Assembly (NCBI GenBank): GCA_002307145.1
Contig: DBTR01000089.1
Coordinates: 76,310-102,867 of the forward strand
Reading direction: 5' to 3'
DNA length: 26,558 bases
Source of the DNA: Rhodospirillum sp. UBA1311
Lineage (GTDB): Bacteria > Pseudomonadota > Alphaproteobacteria > Rhodospirillales > Rhodospirillaceae
A model generated the notes under the pieces. The model had not been told where the DNA came from. It did not search any database and was given only the letters and a program-made list of their open reading frames with translations. The translations under genes and the position numbers were made by a program. This document shows, piece by piece, positions 14,793 through 21,704 of the stretch; the stretch's first letter is position 1; each line of letters begins with the position of its first letter.

Positions 14793-15332
14793 ATGGTGAG
14801 CGGAAGCGATGTGGTGGCGTTCTGGCGGGAGGCGGGGGCGGAGCGGTGGTTTGCCAAGGATGAGGGGTTCGACGCGGATTGCCGGGCGCGGTTTCTCGGG
14901 GCGTGGGAGCGGGCGGCGCGGGGCGAGCTGGACGGATGGGGTGCGACGGCGGAAGGGGCGCTGGGGCTGGTGATTCTGCTCGACCAGATACCGCGCAACA
15001 TGTTCCGCAACGATCCGCGTGCGTGGTCGAGCGACCCGCAGGCGCGTGCGGCGGCGGAGGCGGCGATTTCAAAAGGCTTTGACCGCGAGGTGGCGGCGGA
15101 GCTGCGGGCGTTCTTCTACCTGCCGTTCGAGCATGCGGAAGGCCTTGCGGCGCAGGAGCGTTCGGTGGCGTTGTTCGCGGCGCTCGGCGACGCGGACAGC
15201 CTGAAGTGGGCGCGGCATCATCGCGACATCGTCGCGCGCTTCGGCCGCTTCCCGCATCGCAACGCGGCGCTCGGGCGCGCGAGCACGCCCGAGGAACTGG
15301 CGTTTCTCGCCGTCGACGACTTCCGGGGTTAG
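14793..15332 (+). CDS. DUF924 family protein
   Basis: A 179-residue protein of the DUF924 family, function unknown. Conserved features: FWREAGAERWFAKDEGFD near the N-terminus, LVILLDQIPRNMFRNDPRAW around 60-75, FFYLPFEHAE and the C-terminal HHRDIVARFGRFPHRNAALGR followed by STPEELAFL. These proteins are all-helical and TPR-like in predicted fold. The start at 14793 follows GGAG at 14780-14783; ATG 14757 upstream lacks a ribosome-binding site. It lies 56 bp after the OhrR-type gene on the same strand and may be cotranscribed. It overlaps the convergent MocR gene by 4 bp. Confidence 0.93.
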   Translation: MVSGSDVVAFWREAGAERWFAKDEGFDADCRARFLGAWERAARGELDGWGATAEGALGLVILLDQIPRNMFRNDPRAWSSDPQARAAAEAAISKGFDREVAAELRAFFYLPFEHAEGLAAQERSVALFAALGDADSLKWARHHRDIVARFGRFPHRNAALGRASTPEELAFLAVDDFRG

Positions 15333-16714
15333 ACCACCGCGCCCGAGAACGGCGGCAGTTCCTGCAGCAGGTCGCGGATGATGCCGAGGCCGCGGCGCAA
15401 CTGCGCGTGGTCGCGTGGCGCGGAGATGCTGACGCGCACCGCATCGGGCATCTGCCGCGATGTGGCGAAGGCGGAGGCCGGCGAGGTGGCGACGCCGCGC
15501 CGGTAGGCCTCGGCGGCGAAGGGCTCGGCGCGCCAGGGGTCGGGGAGGTGCAGCCAGAGGTGCGGCGAGGTGGTCGCGGGGCAGGCCTCGGGCAGGTATT
15601 CCCGCGCGATTTCGAGGCGGGCGGCGGTTTCGGTCTTCTGCTCCAGCGCGGCGGCGAAGGCGCTGCCGTCGGCGATCAGGTCGGTGGCGAGGCGCGCCAG
15701 CAGGATCGGCGGCATCGTCGCGGCGGCGCGGGCGGCGCCGATGACGCGTGGCGCGAGCGACTGCGGCGCGACGGCGAAGCCGAAGCGCAGGCCGGGGCTG
15801 ATCGCCTTCGACAGCGAGGTCACGTAGATCACCCGCTCCGGTGCGAGGGCGTGGAGCGGCGGCAGGTTTGCGTCGGAGAGGAAGGCGTAGATGCCGTCCT
15901 CGATGAAATACCCCTCGCGGCGGCGGAGGATCGCGGCGATCTCCTCGCGGCGGTCGAGCGGCATGGTCACGGTGGTTGGGTTGTGGTGGGTGGTCATGCC
16001 GTAGATCACGCCGCCGGGCCGGGCCGCGAGCGCCCGGTCGACCGCCTCGGGGATCAGGCCGTGTTCGTCGATCGGCAGGCTTTCGAGCCTGCGGTCGAGG
16101 AACGCGGCGGCGAGCTTCAGCCCTGGATAGGTGAGCGCCTCGCCGAACACCGGCTCGCCGGGCCGCGAGATCGCGCCGAGGGCGGCGAGAATCGCATGTT
16201 GCCCGCCGACGGTGAGCGCGACGCACTCGGGCGCGGCGATCACGCCGTCATGCGCCACCCAGGTGGCGCCGGCGGCGCGATAGTCCTCGTGGCCACCGAG
16301 GAATTCGTAATCCATCAACTCGGCGAGGCATTCGGATTGCCCAAGCCGGGCGAGCGCTGGGCCGATCAGGCTGGTGGCGACGCCGAACGAGGGCCGGTTG
16401 CGCGCCATGTCGATCAGCCCGCCGCCATCCGCCCGCGCTCCGGCCGGACCGATGCGCAGCGGTTGTGCGGGGCGCGCCTTGACGAAGGTGCCGCGCCCAA
16501 CTTCCCCCGAAACTAGACCCTGGCGTTCGGCCTCGACATACGCGCGCGCCACGGTTCCCACCGTGACCTTCAGGCTCCATGCCAGTTCGCGCTGCGGCGG
16601 CAGCTTCGCACCCGCGCCGAGCGTGCCCGCGCCGATGTCGGCCGCGAGCGCGTCGACGATCGCACGGTATTTCGGGCCGGTGCGTCCGGCGAGATCGGGG
16701 GTCCAAAATGACAT
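15329..16714 (-). CDS. MocR-type regulator: GntR winged helix fused to PLP-dependent aminotransferase fold
   Basis: A 461-residue protein. Residues 10-80 form a GntR winged helix (YRAIVDALAADIGAGTLGAGAKLPPQRELA, then VTVGTVARAYVEAERQGLVSGEVGRGTFV). From about 100 it is a fold-type I aminotransferase domain with HNPTTVTMP (244-252), D273 in the PLP-binding strand and Schiff-base lysine K303 in SLSK. MocR regulators use PLP or a related ligand as effector and often control vitamin B6, GABA or amino-acid genes; the target here is not evident. Two overlapping palindromes sit upstream, and the promoter position predicts a leaderless mRNA. Divergent neighbour: DUF1127 gene. Confidence 0.94.
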   Translation of the reverse strand: MSFWTPDLAGRTGPKYRAIVDALAADIGAGTLGAGAKLPPQRELAWSLKVTVGTVARAYVEAERQGLVSGEVGRGTFVKARPAQPLRIGPAGARADGGGLIDMARNRPSFGVATSLIGPALARLGQSECLAELMDYEFLGGHEDYRAAGATWVAHDGVIAAPECVALTVGGQHAILAALGAISRPGEPVFGEALTYPGLKLAAAFLDRRLESLPIDEHGLIPEAVDRALAARPGGVIYGMTTHHNPTTVTMPLDRREEIAAILRRREGYFIEDGIYAFLSDANLPPLHALAPERVIYVTSLSKAISPGLRFGFAVAPQSLAPRVIGAARAAATMPPILLARLATDLIADGSAFAAALEQKTETAARLEIAREYLPEACPATTSPHLWLHLPDPWRAEPFAAEAYRRGVATSPASAFATSRQMPDAVRVSISAPRDHAQLRRGLGIIRDLLQELPPFSGAVV

Positions 16715-16717
16715 GGT

Positions 16718-16751
16718 GTCAATGTTAGCATTGACTCAATCGTCGAGTCAA
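16718..16751 (-). promoter_or_regulatory. MocR promoter with overlapping palindromes
   Basis: On the reverse strand, -35 TTGACT (16751-16746) and -10 TAACAT (16727-16722) are 18 bp apart. Palindrome GTCAATG-TTAG-CATTGAC (16718-16735) covers the -10; palindrome TTGACTC-N7-GAGTCAA (16731-16751) covers the -35, and the two share the TTGAC at 16731-16735. All arms contain TTGAC or its complement. Autorepression by MocR is likely. Confidence 0.7.
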
Positions 16752-16800
16752 TTTCATATCATTCACAGGTTCAATTCGACCAGAACTTGGGGTAATTCCC

Positions 16801-16806
16801 TATAAT
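16801..16806 (+). promoter_or_regulatory. Probable -10 element for the DUF1127 gene
   Basis: A perfect TATAAT lies 14 bp before ATG 16821. The -35 is weak (no TTGACA at 16-18 bp). Transcription would begin near 16813, ruling out the ATG codons at 16805 and 16809 as starts. Confidence 0.5.
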
Positions 16807-16820
16807 GAATGGGTGCAATC

Positions 16821-17057
16821 ATGATATCCAGAGATTCAATCGGAATCCCCGCTTTCATGGCTGCGAAGGGTGACGTCCGGATCGGCGACGCCTGTCGCGC
16901 GGCGATGCTGCGGGTGGTAAGCGTCCTCGAAACCTGGGCGGCGCGAGCCGAGCAGCGACGTCAACTCGCCGGCCTCGACGCACGGATGCTCCGCGACATT
17001 GGTCGTTCCGAGGCCGACGCGCTCAGGGAAACCGCCAAGCCGTTCTGGCGCGCCTGA
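16821..17057 (+). CDS. DUF1127 small protein
   Basis: A 78-residue protein whose C-terminal half is the DUF1127 (YjiS-like) motif: ARAEQRRQLAGLDARMLRDIGRSEADALRE, with the conserved R-x-L-x3-D-x-R-x-L-x-D-I-G pattern. Short Arg-rich DUF1127 proteins are abundant in alphaproteobacteria and some affect phosphate/carbon metabolism and RNA turnover; the role of this one is not known. ATG 16821 is preferred because a TATAAT ends 14 bp upstream, leaving a very short leader; ATG 16809 upstream and ATG 16857 downstream are possible alternatives. It is 41 bp upstream of the flavin reductase gene and may be cotranscribed with it through a strong hairpin. Confidence 0.82.
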   Translation: MISRDSIGIPAFMAAKGDVRIGDACRAAMLRVVSVLETWAARAEQRRQLAGLDARMLRDIGRSEADALRETAKPFWRA

Positions 17058-17070
17058 GGCCCGGCTCCCC

Positions 17071-17100
17071 ATATCCTCCTCCGGCACAGGAGGAGGATAT
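17071..17100 (+). promoter_or_regulatory. Perfect hairpin masking the flavin reductase RBS
   Basis: ATATCCTCCTCC (17071-17082) pairs perfectly with GGAGGAGGATAT (17089-17100), loop GGCACA. The right arm contains the whole Shine-Dalgarno of the next gene and the AT of its start codon, so folding would block initiation. No T-run follows. Confidence 0.75.
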
Positions 17101-17659
17101 GACCCATCTGCCGGAGAAGCGCGACGACCCGGTGAGCCGCGTGCGCCGCTACCTCGAACCTGGGCCGGTGGTCCTGGTGTCGTCGGCATGGCGGGGCGAA
17201 ACCAACATCATGACGCTCGGCTGGCACACCGTGCTGGAGTTCACGCCGTCCCTCGTCGGGCTGATGATCCATGGCGGCGCGCACAGCCACGCGATGATCC
17301 GCGACAGCGGCGAGTGCGTGATCAACCTGCCCACCACCACGCTCACCGACGCCGTCGTCGGCATCGGCAACTGCTCGGGCCGTGAGGTGGACAAGTTCGC
17401 CCGCTTCGGCCTCACCGCCGAGCCTGCCGCGCTGGTGGCCGCGCCGCTGATCGGCGAATGTCACGCGAGCTTCGAATGCCGCCTGCACGACGACGCGCTG
17501 GTGTCGCGCTACAACTTCTTCGTCTTCGAGGTGGTCAAGGCCCACGTCGCCCCGGTGCCCGACCTTCCCGAGACCCTCCATTACACCGGCGATGGCGTAT
17601 TCGTGGTTTCGGGCAGGGCCATCGATCGCAGCGCGCTGTTCCGCCCCGACATGCTGTAA
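17099..17659 (+). CDS. Flavin reductase family protein (FMN-binding split barrel)
   Basis: A 186-residue protein of the flavin reductase-like, FMN-binding split-barrel family. Matching segments: PGPVVLVSSAWRGETNIMTLGWHTVLEFTPSLVGLMI near 20-58, SHAMIRDSGECVINLPTTTL, GREVDKFARFGLTAEPA and IGECHASFECRLHDDALV, all in family order. Such proteins bind FMN and either reduce flavin for partner oxygenases or act on unknown substrates; no monooxygenase gene is adjacent. The start codon and Shine-Dalgarno are embedded in the preceding perfect hairpin, suggesting control of translation. It ends 38 bp from the convergent Lrp-type gene. Confidence 0.93.
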   Translation: MTHLPEKRDDPVSRVRRYLEPGPVVLVSSAWRGETNIMTLGWHTVLEFTPSLVGLMIHGGAHSHAMIRDSGECVINLPTTTLTDAVVGIGNCSGREVDKFARFGLTAEPAALVAAPLIGECHASFECRLHDDALVSRYNFFVFEVVKAHVAPVPDLPETLHYTGDGVFVVSGRAIDRSALFRPDML

Positions 17660-17697
17660 GCGCGGCGCCCAGGCCGTCGTCGGCGCGGCGCAGGTCT

Positions 17698-18171
17698 TCA
17701 GCGGCGCGCCGCCGTGACCGGCCAACCGGTGAGCGGCTTGACCTCTTTCAGTACGATCGCGGTTTCCATTTCCTTGATCCGGGGGAGGCGGCGGATCACG
17801 CTCATCGCGAAGTCGGCGTAGGCGTCGAGGTCGGCGGCGACGACCTGGAGCATGAAGTCCGCGCTGCCGGCGATGCTGTAGCAGGCGACGACGTCGTCGA
17901 GGCGCTGCACGTCGTCCTCGAACGCTTTGGCCTCAGCCTCCGAGTGGCTGTCGATCTTCACCCGCACGAACGCCATCACCCCGAGCCCGACCTTGCGGCG
18001 GTCGACCACGGCGCGGTAGCCCGCGATCACGCCGCTCTCCTCCATCTGCCGCACCCGCCGCCAGCACGGCGAGGCGGAGAGGCCGACGCGGGCGGCGAGA
18101 TCCTGGTTGGTGAGGCGGCCGTCGTCCTGCAGTTCGGTAAGGATCGCGGCGTCGGCGGCTTCGATCGGCAT
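17698..18171 (-). CDS. Lrp/AsnC family transcriptional regulator
   Basis: A 157-residue regulator with an N-terminal helix-turn-helix (ILTELQDDGRLTNQDLAARVGLSASPCWRRVRQMEESGVI, about 10-48) and a C-terminal RAM/ligand-binding domain (VACYSIAGSADFMLQVVAADLDAYADF). It has the canonical Lrp layout and length and probably senses an amino acid. It is divergent from a DUF2000 gene across 134 bp, a pairing that suggests that DUF2000 is its target. GGAAA-GGA-TTTCC at 18197-18209 is a small candidate site in that spacer. Confidence 0.95.
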   Translation of the reverse strand: MPIEAADAAILTELQDDGRLTNQDLAARVGLSASPCWRRVRQMEESGVIAGYRAVVDRRKVGLGVMAFVRVKIDSHSEAEAKAFEDDVQRLDDVVACYSIAGSADFMLQVVAADLDAYADFAMSVIRRLPRIKEMETAIVLKEVKPLTGWPVTAARR

Positions 18172-18305
18172 GAGTTTTCCGTGAGGTGCGTTTTTTGGAA
18201 AGGATTTCCCGGATCTTAGCGATTTTCCGGCATCTGCGGCAACTCTTTCCCGCGCCGTCGCGCTAGGCTGGTGGCGAAACTCACCCCCCTTGCCGCGAGG
18301 CTCCG

Positions 18306-18722
18306 ATGTCCGAACCCATTCGTGTCGCCGTGATCGTCAATCCCGAGCTGCCGCCCGGCCTGCTCGCCAACACTGTCGCCGCCGTTTCCATCGGCCTCGG
18401 CGCACGCATTCCCGGCCTCGCGGCGGCGCGCCTCGCCGACGCGAAAGGCCGCGAGATCGACATCTCCTCGAACCGCCCGGTGCCGATCCTCGCCGCCGAC
18501 GACGCGACGCTGCGCGCCCTGACGCTGAAGGCGGTGGCGCATGACTCTACTCTCGCGGTGGTGCCGTTCCCCGCCTTCGCGCGGGCGCTGCACGACTACG
18601 CCGACTACGAACGCGCCTTCCCCGGCCGCGATCTCGCGGGCGAGGCGATCGACGGCCTCGCCCTCGCCGGGCCGGAAAAGACGATCCGCTCGCTCACCGG
18701 CTCGCTACGCCTGCTGCGCTGA
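18306..18722 (+). CDS. DUF2000 family protein (copy 1)
   Basis: A 138-residue DUF2000 protein. The N-terminal strand RVAVIVNPELPPGLLANTVAAVSIGLGARIPGL and the RPVPILAADDATLRAL segment match the family, which has a PTH2-like fold and no established reaction. It is divergent from the Lrp-type gene at 18171. Its last 18 bp overlap the convergent LysR gene. A second, distinct DUF2000 gene occurs 2.5 kb away at 21236. Confidence 0.9.
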   Translation: MSEPIRVAVIVNPELPPGLLANTVAAVSIGLGARIPGLAAARLADAKGREIDISSNRPVPILAADDATLRALTLKAVAHDSTLAVVPFPAFARALHDYADYERAFPGRDLAGEAIDGLALAGPEKTIRSLTGSLRLLR

Positions 18723-19619
18723 GGGGATGTTCCAATACGGCGGATCGCCGAAGCTCGCGCGCAGGCTCTCGACCAGGGCGAGCACCTTGGCCGAGGCGCT
18801 GCGGTCGCGCGGATAGGCGATGAACAGCTCGGCGCTTTCCGCCGCGAGGCCGATGTCGATTTCCACCAAGGTGCCCGCCGCGACGCCGTCGTGGACGAAG
18901 AATGCGGGCAGCAGCGCGAGGCCGAGGCCCGCCACCGCCGCGTCGCGCATCACGATGCCGTTGTTGACCCGGAGCGCCGCGCGCGGCCGCGCCACGACCC
19001 AGCCCTCGGGCGAGGCGAAGCGCCAGTCGGAGCCGCGATTGGCGTAGAGGATGCCGCGATGCCGCGCGAGATCGTCGAAGCTTTGCGGCGCGCCGTGCCG
19101 GGCGATATAGCCGGGCGAGGCGACGAGGAGGCGGCGGCTGGAGGCGAGGCGCTTGGCGACGAGGCGGGTGTCGCCGATCGGGCCGTGGCGCAATACTGCG
19201 TCGAAGCCGTCGGCGGCGGCGTCGACGAAGCGGTCGTTGAGGTCGACGGTCAAATCGATGTCGGGGTGCGCGGCGAGGAATTTTCCCAGTGCCGCCGAGA
19301 GGTGGAGGATGCCGAACCCCACCGGCGCGGCGAGGCGCAGCGGTCCTGCGAGGGTGCCGCGCCGCTCGGAGAGTTCCGCCGTGCCTTCCTTGATTTCCGC
19401 GAGGATGCGCTCGGCGCGGACGCGGAAGACCTTGCCGTCCTCGGTGAGCGAGAGCTTGCGGGTGGTGCGCTGCACCAGCCGCGTGTCGAGTTCGCGTTCG
19501 AGGTCGGCGAGGCGTTCGCTCACCACCGACTTCGGCTTGGCGAGGCGCTGCGCCGCGCCGCTGATCGACCCGGCCTCGACCACGGCGAGGAACGCCACCA
19601 GTCCGTCGAGCTTGAACAT
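18705..19619 (-). CDS. LysR-family transcriptional regulator
   Basis: A 304-residue LysR-type regulator: N-terminal winged helix (FLAVVEAGSISGAAQRLAKPKSVVSERLADLERELDTRLVQRTTRKLSLTEDG, about 10-63) and a periplasmic-binding-protein-like effector domain from about 90, including RLAAPVGFGILHLSAALGKFLAAHPDIDLTVDLNDRFVD and VMRDAAVAGLGLALLP. It resembles the CrgA/AaeR-like group often placed beside an oxidoreductase or hydrolase. It is divergent from a secreted alpha/beta hydrolase gene (19724) across 104 bp with palindromic half-sites, so that gene is its likely target. Confidence 0.95.
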   Translation of the reverse strand: MFKLDGLVAFLAVVEAGSISGAAQRLAKPKSVVSERLADLERELDTRLVQRTTRKLSLTEDGKVFRVRAERILAEIKEGTAELSERRGTLAGPLRLAAPVGFGILHLSAALGKFLAAHPDIDLTVDLNDRFVDAAADGFDAVLRHGPIGDTRLVAKRLASSRRLLVASPGYIARHGAPQSFDDLARHRGILYANRGSDWRFASPEGWVVARPRAALRVNNGIVMRDAAVAGLGLALLPAFFVHDGVAAGTLVEIDIGLAAESAELFIAYPRDRSASAKVLALVESLRASFGDPPYWNIPSAQQA

Positions 19620-19621
19620 CG

Positions 19622-19675
19622 TTCGGTTTCTCCGAAAGCCGGTTTCGGAATTGGACGGCTAGTTCGAACGCTAGC
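19622..19675. promoter_or_regulatory. Palindromes between LysR and alpha/beta hydrolase genes
   Basis: TTCGG-TTTCT-CCGAA (19622-19636) overlaps TCCGAAA-GCCGG-TTTCGGA (19631-19649, perfect 7-bp arms). Further right, GTTCGAAC (19662-19669) sits inside GCTAG-N8-CTAGC (19658-19675). The left cluster abuts the LysR start codon, as expected for LysR autoregulatory sites. Confidence 0.55.
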
Positions 19676-19723
19676 ACGGGCGCATGTTTCGCTCCAGGAA
19701 AACACCCAACCAGGAGATGAACG

Positions 19724-20638
19724 ATGTCGATGCGCACTCTCGCCGCTGCCGCCGCCCTCGCGGCGGCTACCCCGGCCCTCGGCGGCGTCCCCGCCTATCC
19801 CGCCGAATTCACCACCCAGGAGATCGCCGCCAACGGCACCACCCTGCACGTCCGCGTCGGCGGCAGCGGCCCGGCGGTGGTGCTGATCCACGGCTACGGC
19901 GAAACCGGCGACATGTGGGCGCCGCTCGCCGCCGAGCTCGCCCGCGACCACCGCGTGATCGTGCCCGACCTGCGCGGCATGGGGCTCTCGGCCAAGCCCG
20001 CGACCGGCTACGACAAGAAGACCGAAGGCGAGGATATCGCGGCGGTGCTCGACGCGCTCGGCGTCGGGCGGGTCGAGGTGGTCGGCCACGACATCGGCAA
20101 CATGGTCGCCTATGCCTTCACCGCGCAGCATCGCGCCCGCGTCGGCAAGCTGGTGCTGATGGACGCGCCGCTGCCCGGCGTCGGGCCATGGGAGGAAATT
20201 TTGAAGAACCCGCTGCTCTGGCACTTCCGCTTCGGCGGGCCGGACATGGAGCGCCTCGTCGCCGGGCGCGAGCGGATCTATCTCGACCGCTTCTGGAACG
20301 AATTCTCCGCCGACCCGGCGAAGTGGGACGAGGCGCAGCGCAACCATTACGCCGCGCTCTACGCCCAGCCGGGCGCGATGCACGCGGGCTTCGCCCAGTT
20401 CGCCGCGTTCGACCAGGATGCAATCGACAACCAGGCCTTCGTCGCGGCGGGCAAGCTCGACATGCCGGTGCTGGCGGTCGGCGGGGCGGCGTCGTTCGGG
20501 CCGACGATGGCGGTGGTGGCGCGATTCGCCGCCAGCAACGTCACCGAGGCGGTGATTCCCGCCGCCGGGCACTGGCTGATCGAGGAAAACCCGGAAGCGA
20601 CGGTCGCCACGGTGCGCACCTTCCTCGACGCGAAGTAG
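19724..20638 (+). CDS. Secreted alpha/beta hydrolase, epoxide-hydrolase-like
   Basis: A 304-residue hydrolase with a predicted signal peptide (MSMRTLAAAAALAAATPALG, cleavage around residues 20-25). The oxyanion motif HGYG is at 56-59, the nucleophile elbow GHDIGN gives D123 rather than serine, and H283 in AAGHWLIEE is the catalytic base. An aspartate nucleophile places it with epoxide hydrolases and haloalkane dehalogenases; the cap region YLDRFWNEFS favours epoxide hydrolase. It is probably periplasmic. ATG 19724 follows AGGAG. It is divergent from the LysR gene, its probable regulator. Confidence 0.92.
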   Translation: MSMRTLAAAAALAAATPALGGVPAYPAEFTTQEIAANGTTLHVRVGGSGPAVVLIHGYGETGDMWAPLAAELARDHRVIVPDLRGMGLSAKPATGYDKKTEGEDIAAVLDALGVGRVEVVGHDIGNMVAYAFTAQHRARVGKLVLMDAPLPGVGPWEEILKNPLLWHFRFGGPDMERLVAGRERIYLDRFWNEFSADPAKWDEAQRNHYAALYAQPGAMHAGFAQFAAFDQDAIDNQAFVAAGKLDMPVLAVGGAASFGPTMAVVARFAASNVTEAVIPAAGHWLIEENPEATVATVRTFLDAK

Positions 20639-20645
20639 GGCGGGT

Positions 20646-21107
20646 TCAGCCGCCTGCGTCGACCAGCACGATCTCGCCTTCGTCCACGCCCGCCTCGTCG
20701 CCATCCCAATAGTGGACGCGACTGGCGCGGACGGTGACCAGCAGCAGGCCGGGAGTGTCGATGTCGCGGGCGAACCAGCGGGTCAGGTCTTCCGACCAAT
20801 GGGCGGCGAGGGATTCGCGGTCGCGGGTCAGCTCCGCCGTGCCCTCGACCGTCATCAGGAACGGTCGTTGGCCGACGATGCCGCCACGTGCCTGGAGCGA
20901 CAGCCCGACCTTCGGGTTGCGCGCGATGTCGTCGACCAGCCCGGAGCCCGCCACTGCGAAGAAATGGGCGACGCCGTCGGGGGCATTCCGGGCGGCGGCG
21001 CTCATCGGCCGGATCGCGATGTTGCCGTCGGCGGCGTGGGTCGAGAGCATCACGATCTCGGCGTCGTGGAGTTTCTCCGAAAGCTCGGAAAGCGTGAGTT
21101 TGGACAT
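20646..21107 (-). CDS. Pyridoxamine 5'-phosphate oxidase-like FMN-binding protein (general stress protein 26 type)
   Basis: A 153-residue split-barrel protein. LTLSELSEKLHDAEIVMLSTHAADGNIAIRPMSAAAR at the N-terminus, HFFAVAGSGLVDDIARNPKVGLSLQ and VEGTAELTRDRE identify the general-stress-protein/pyridoxamine-oxidase-like group, which binds FMN or related flavin and is not usually the vitamin B6 enzyme. Physiological substrate unknown. It is divergent from the second DUF2000 gene across 128 bp containing a perfect 16-bp palindrome, and its stop is 7 bp from that of the convergent hydrolase. Confidence 0.9.
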   Translation of the reverse strand: MSKLTLSELSEKLHDAEIVMLSTHAADGNIAIRPMSAAARNAPDGVAHFFAVAGSGLVDDIARNPKVGLSLQARGGIVGQRPFLMTVEGTAELTRDRESLAAHWSEDLTRWFARDIDTPGLLLVTVRASRVHYWDGDEAGVDEGEIVLVDAGG

Positions 21108-21151
21108 GGCATGGGTCCTCCTGGGGAGAGTAACGGGCCAGACGTCGGGGA

Positions 21152-21167
21152 GGTTGCATCTGCAACC
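21152..21167. promoter_or_regulatory. Perfect 16-bp palindrome in divergent promoter region
   Basis: GGTTGCA-TC-TGCAACC has perfect 7-bp arms. It lies between the pyridoxamine-oxidase-like and DUF2000 genes, about 45 bp and 69 bp from their starts. It is a strong operator candidate; the binding protein is not identified, with the nearby AraC-type gene (21705) one possibility. Confidence 0.6.
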
Positions 21168-21235
21168 GCGTACAAGACAGGTCGGGGCGATCGCGCCGAG
21201 GATGGCGACTTCCCCATCAAACGAGGACTCCGCCC

Positions 21236-21643
21236 GTGTTCGAGACCAAGATCGCCATCGTCGTCCGCGAAGACTTGCAGGTCTGGCAAAAGCTCAACGT
21301 CACAGCGTTCCTGATGAGCGGCATCGTCGGCGGCGCGCCCGAGATCGTCGGCGAACCCTATGTGGACGCCGCGAACAACGTCTATGCCAGCCTGACGGTC
21401 CAGCCGGTGATCGTGCTCGCCGCCGATGCCGCGACGCTGGCGAAAATCCATGCTCGCGCCCTCGATCGGGGCGTCCGCACCGCGCTCTACATCGAGGAGA
21501 TGTTCGCCACCGGCCACGACGCCGCCAACCGCGCGGTGTTCGCCGGATACGGTCCGGGCACCGCCAAGGTGGTGGGGATCGCGCTGCGGGAAGAGAAGAA
21601 ACTCGTCGACAAGATCACCAAGGGCGCGCGGATGCACCCGTGA
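21236..21643 (+). CDS. DUF2000 family protein (copy 2)
   Basis: A 135-residue DUF2000 protein: KIAIVVREDLQVWQKLNVTAFLMSGIVGGAPEIVGEPYVDAANNVYASLTVQPVIVLAAD and the C-terminal ALYIEEMFATGHDAANRAV match the subgroup with the WQKLNVTAF motif, which differs clearly from copy 1. Function unknown. GTG 21236 with GAGG upstream is the start chosen, since the family sequence begins immediately after it. It is followed 61 bp later by an AraC-type gene on the same strand; the three genes to 23032 could form one unit. Confidence 0.9.
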   Translation: MFETKIAIVVREDLQVWQKLNVTAFLMSGIVGGAPEIVGEPYVDAANNVYASLTVQPVIVLAADAATLAKIHARALDRGVRTALYIEEMFATGHDAANRAVFAGYGPGTAKVVGIALREEKKLVDKITKGARMHP

Positions 21644-21704
21644 GACCGGTTGCGGCGGGGCGGAAACCGCTTATCTCGAAGCGGTGACCGACCGGACGCC
21701 GCCG

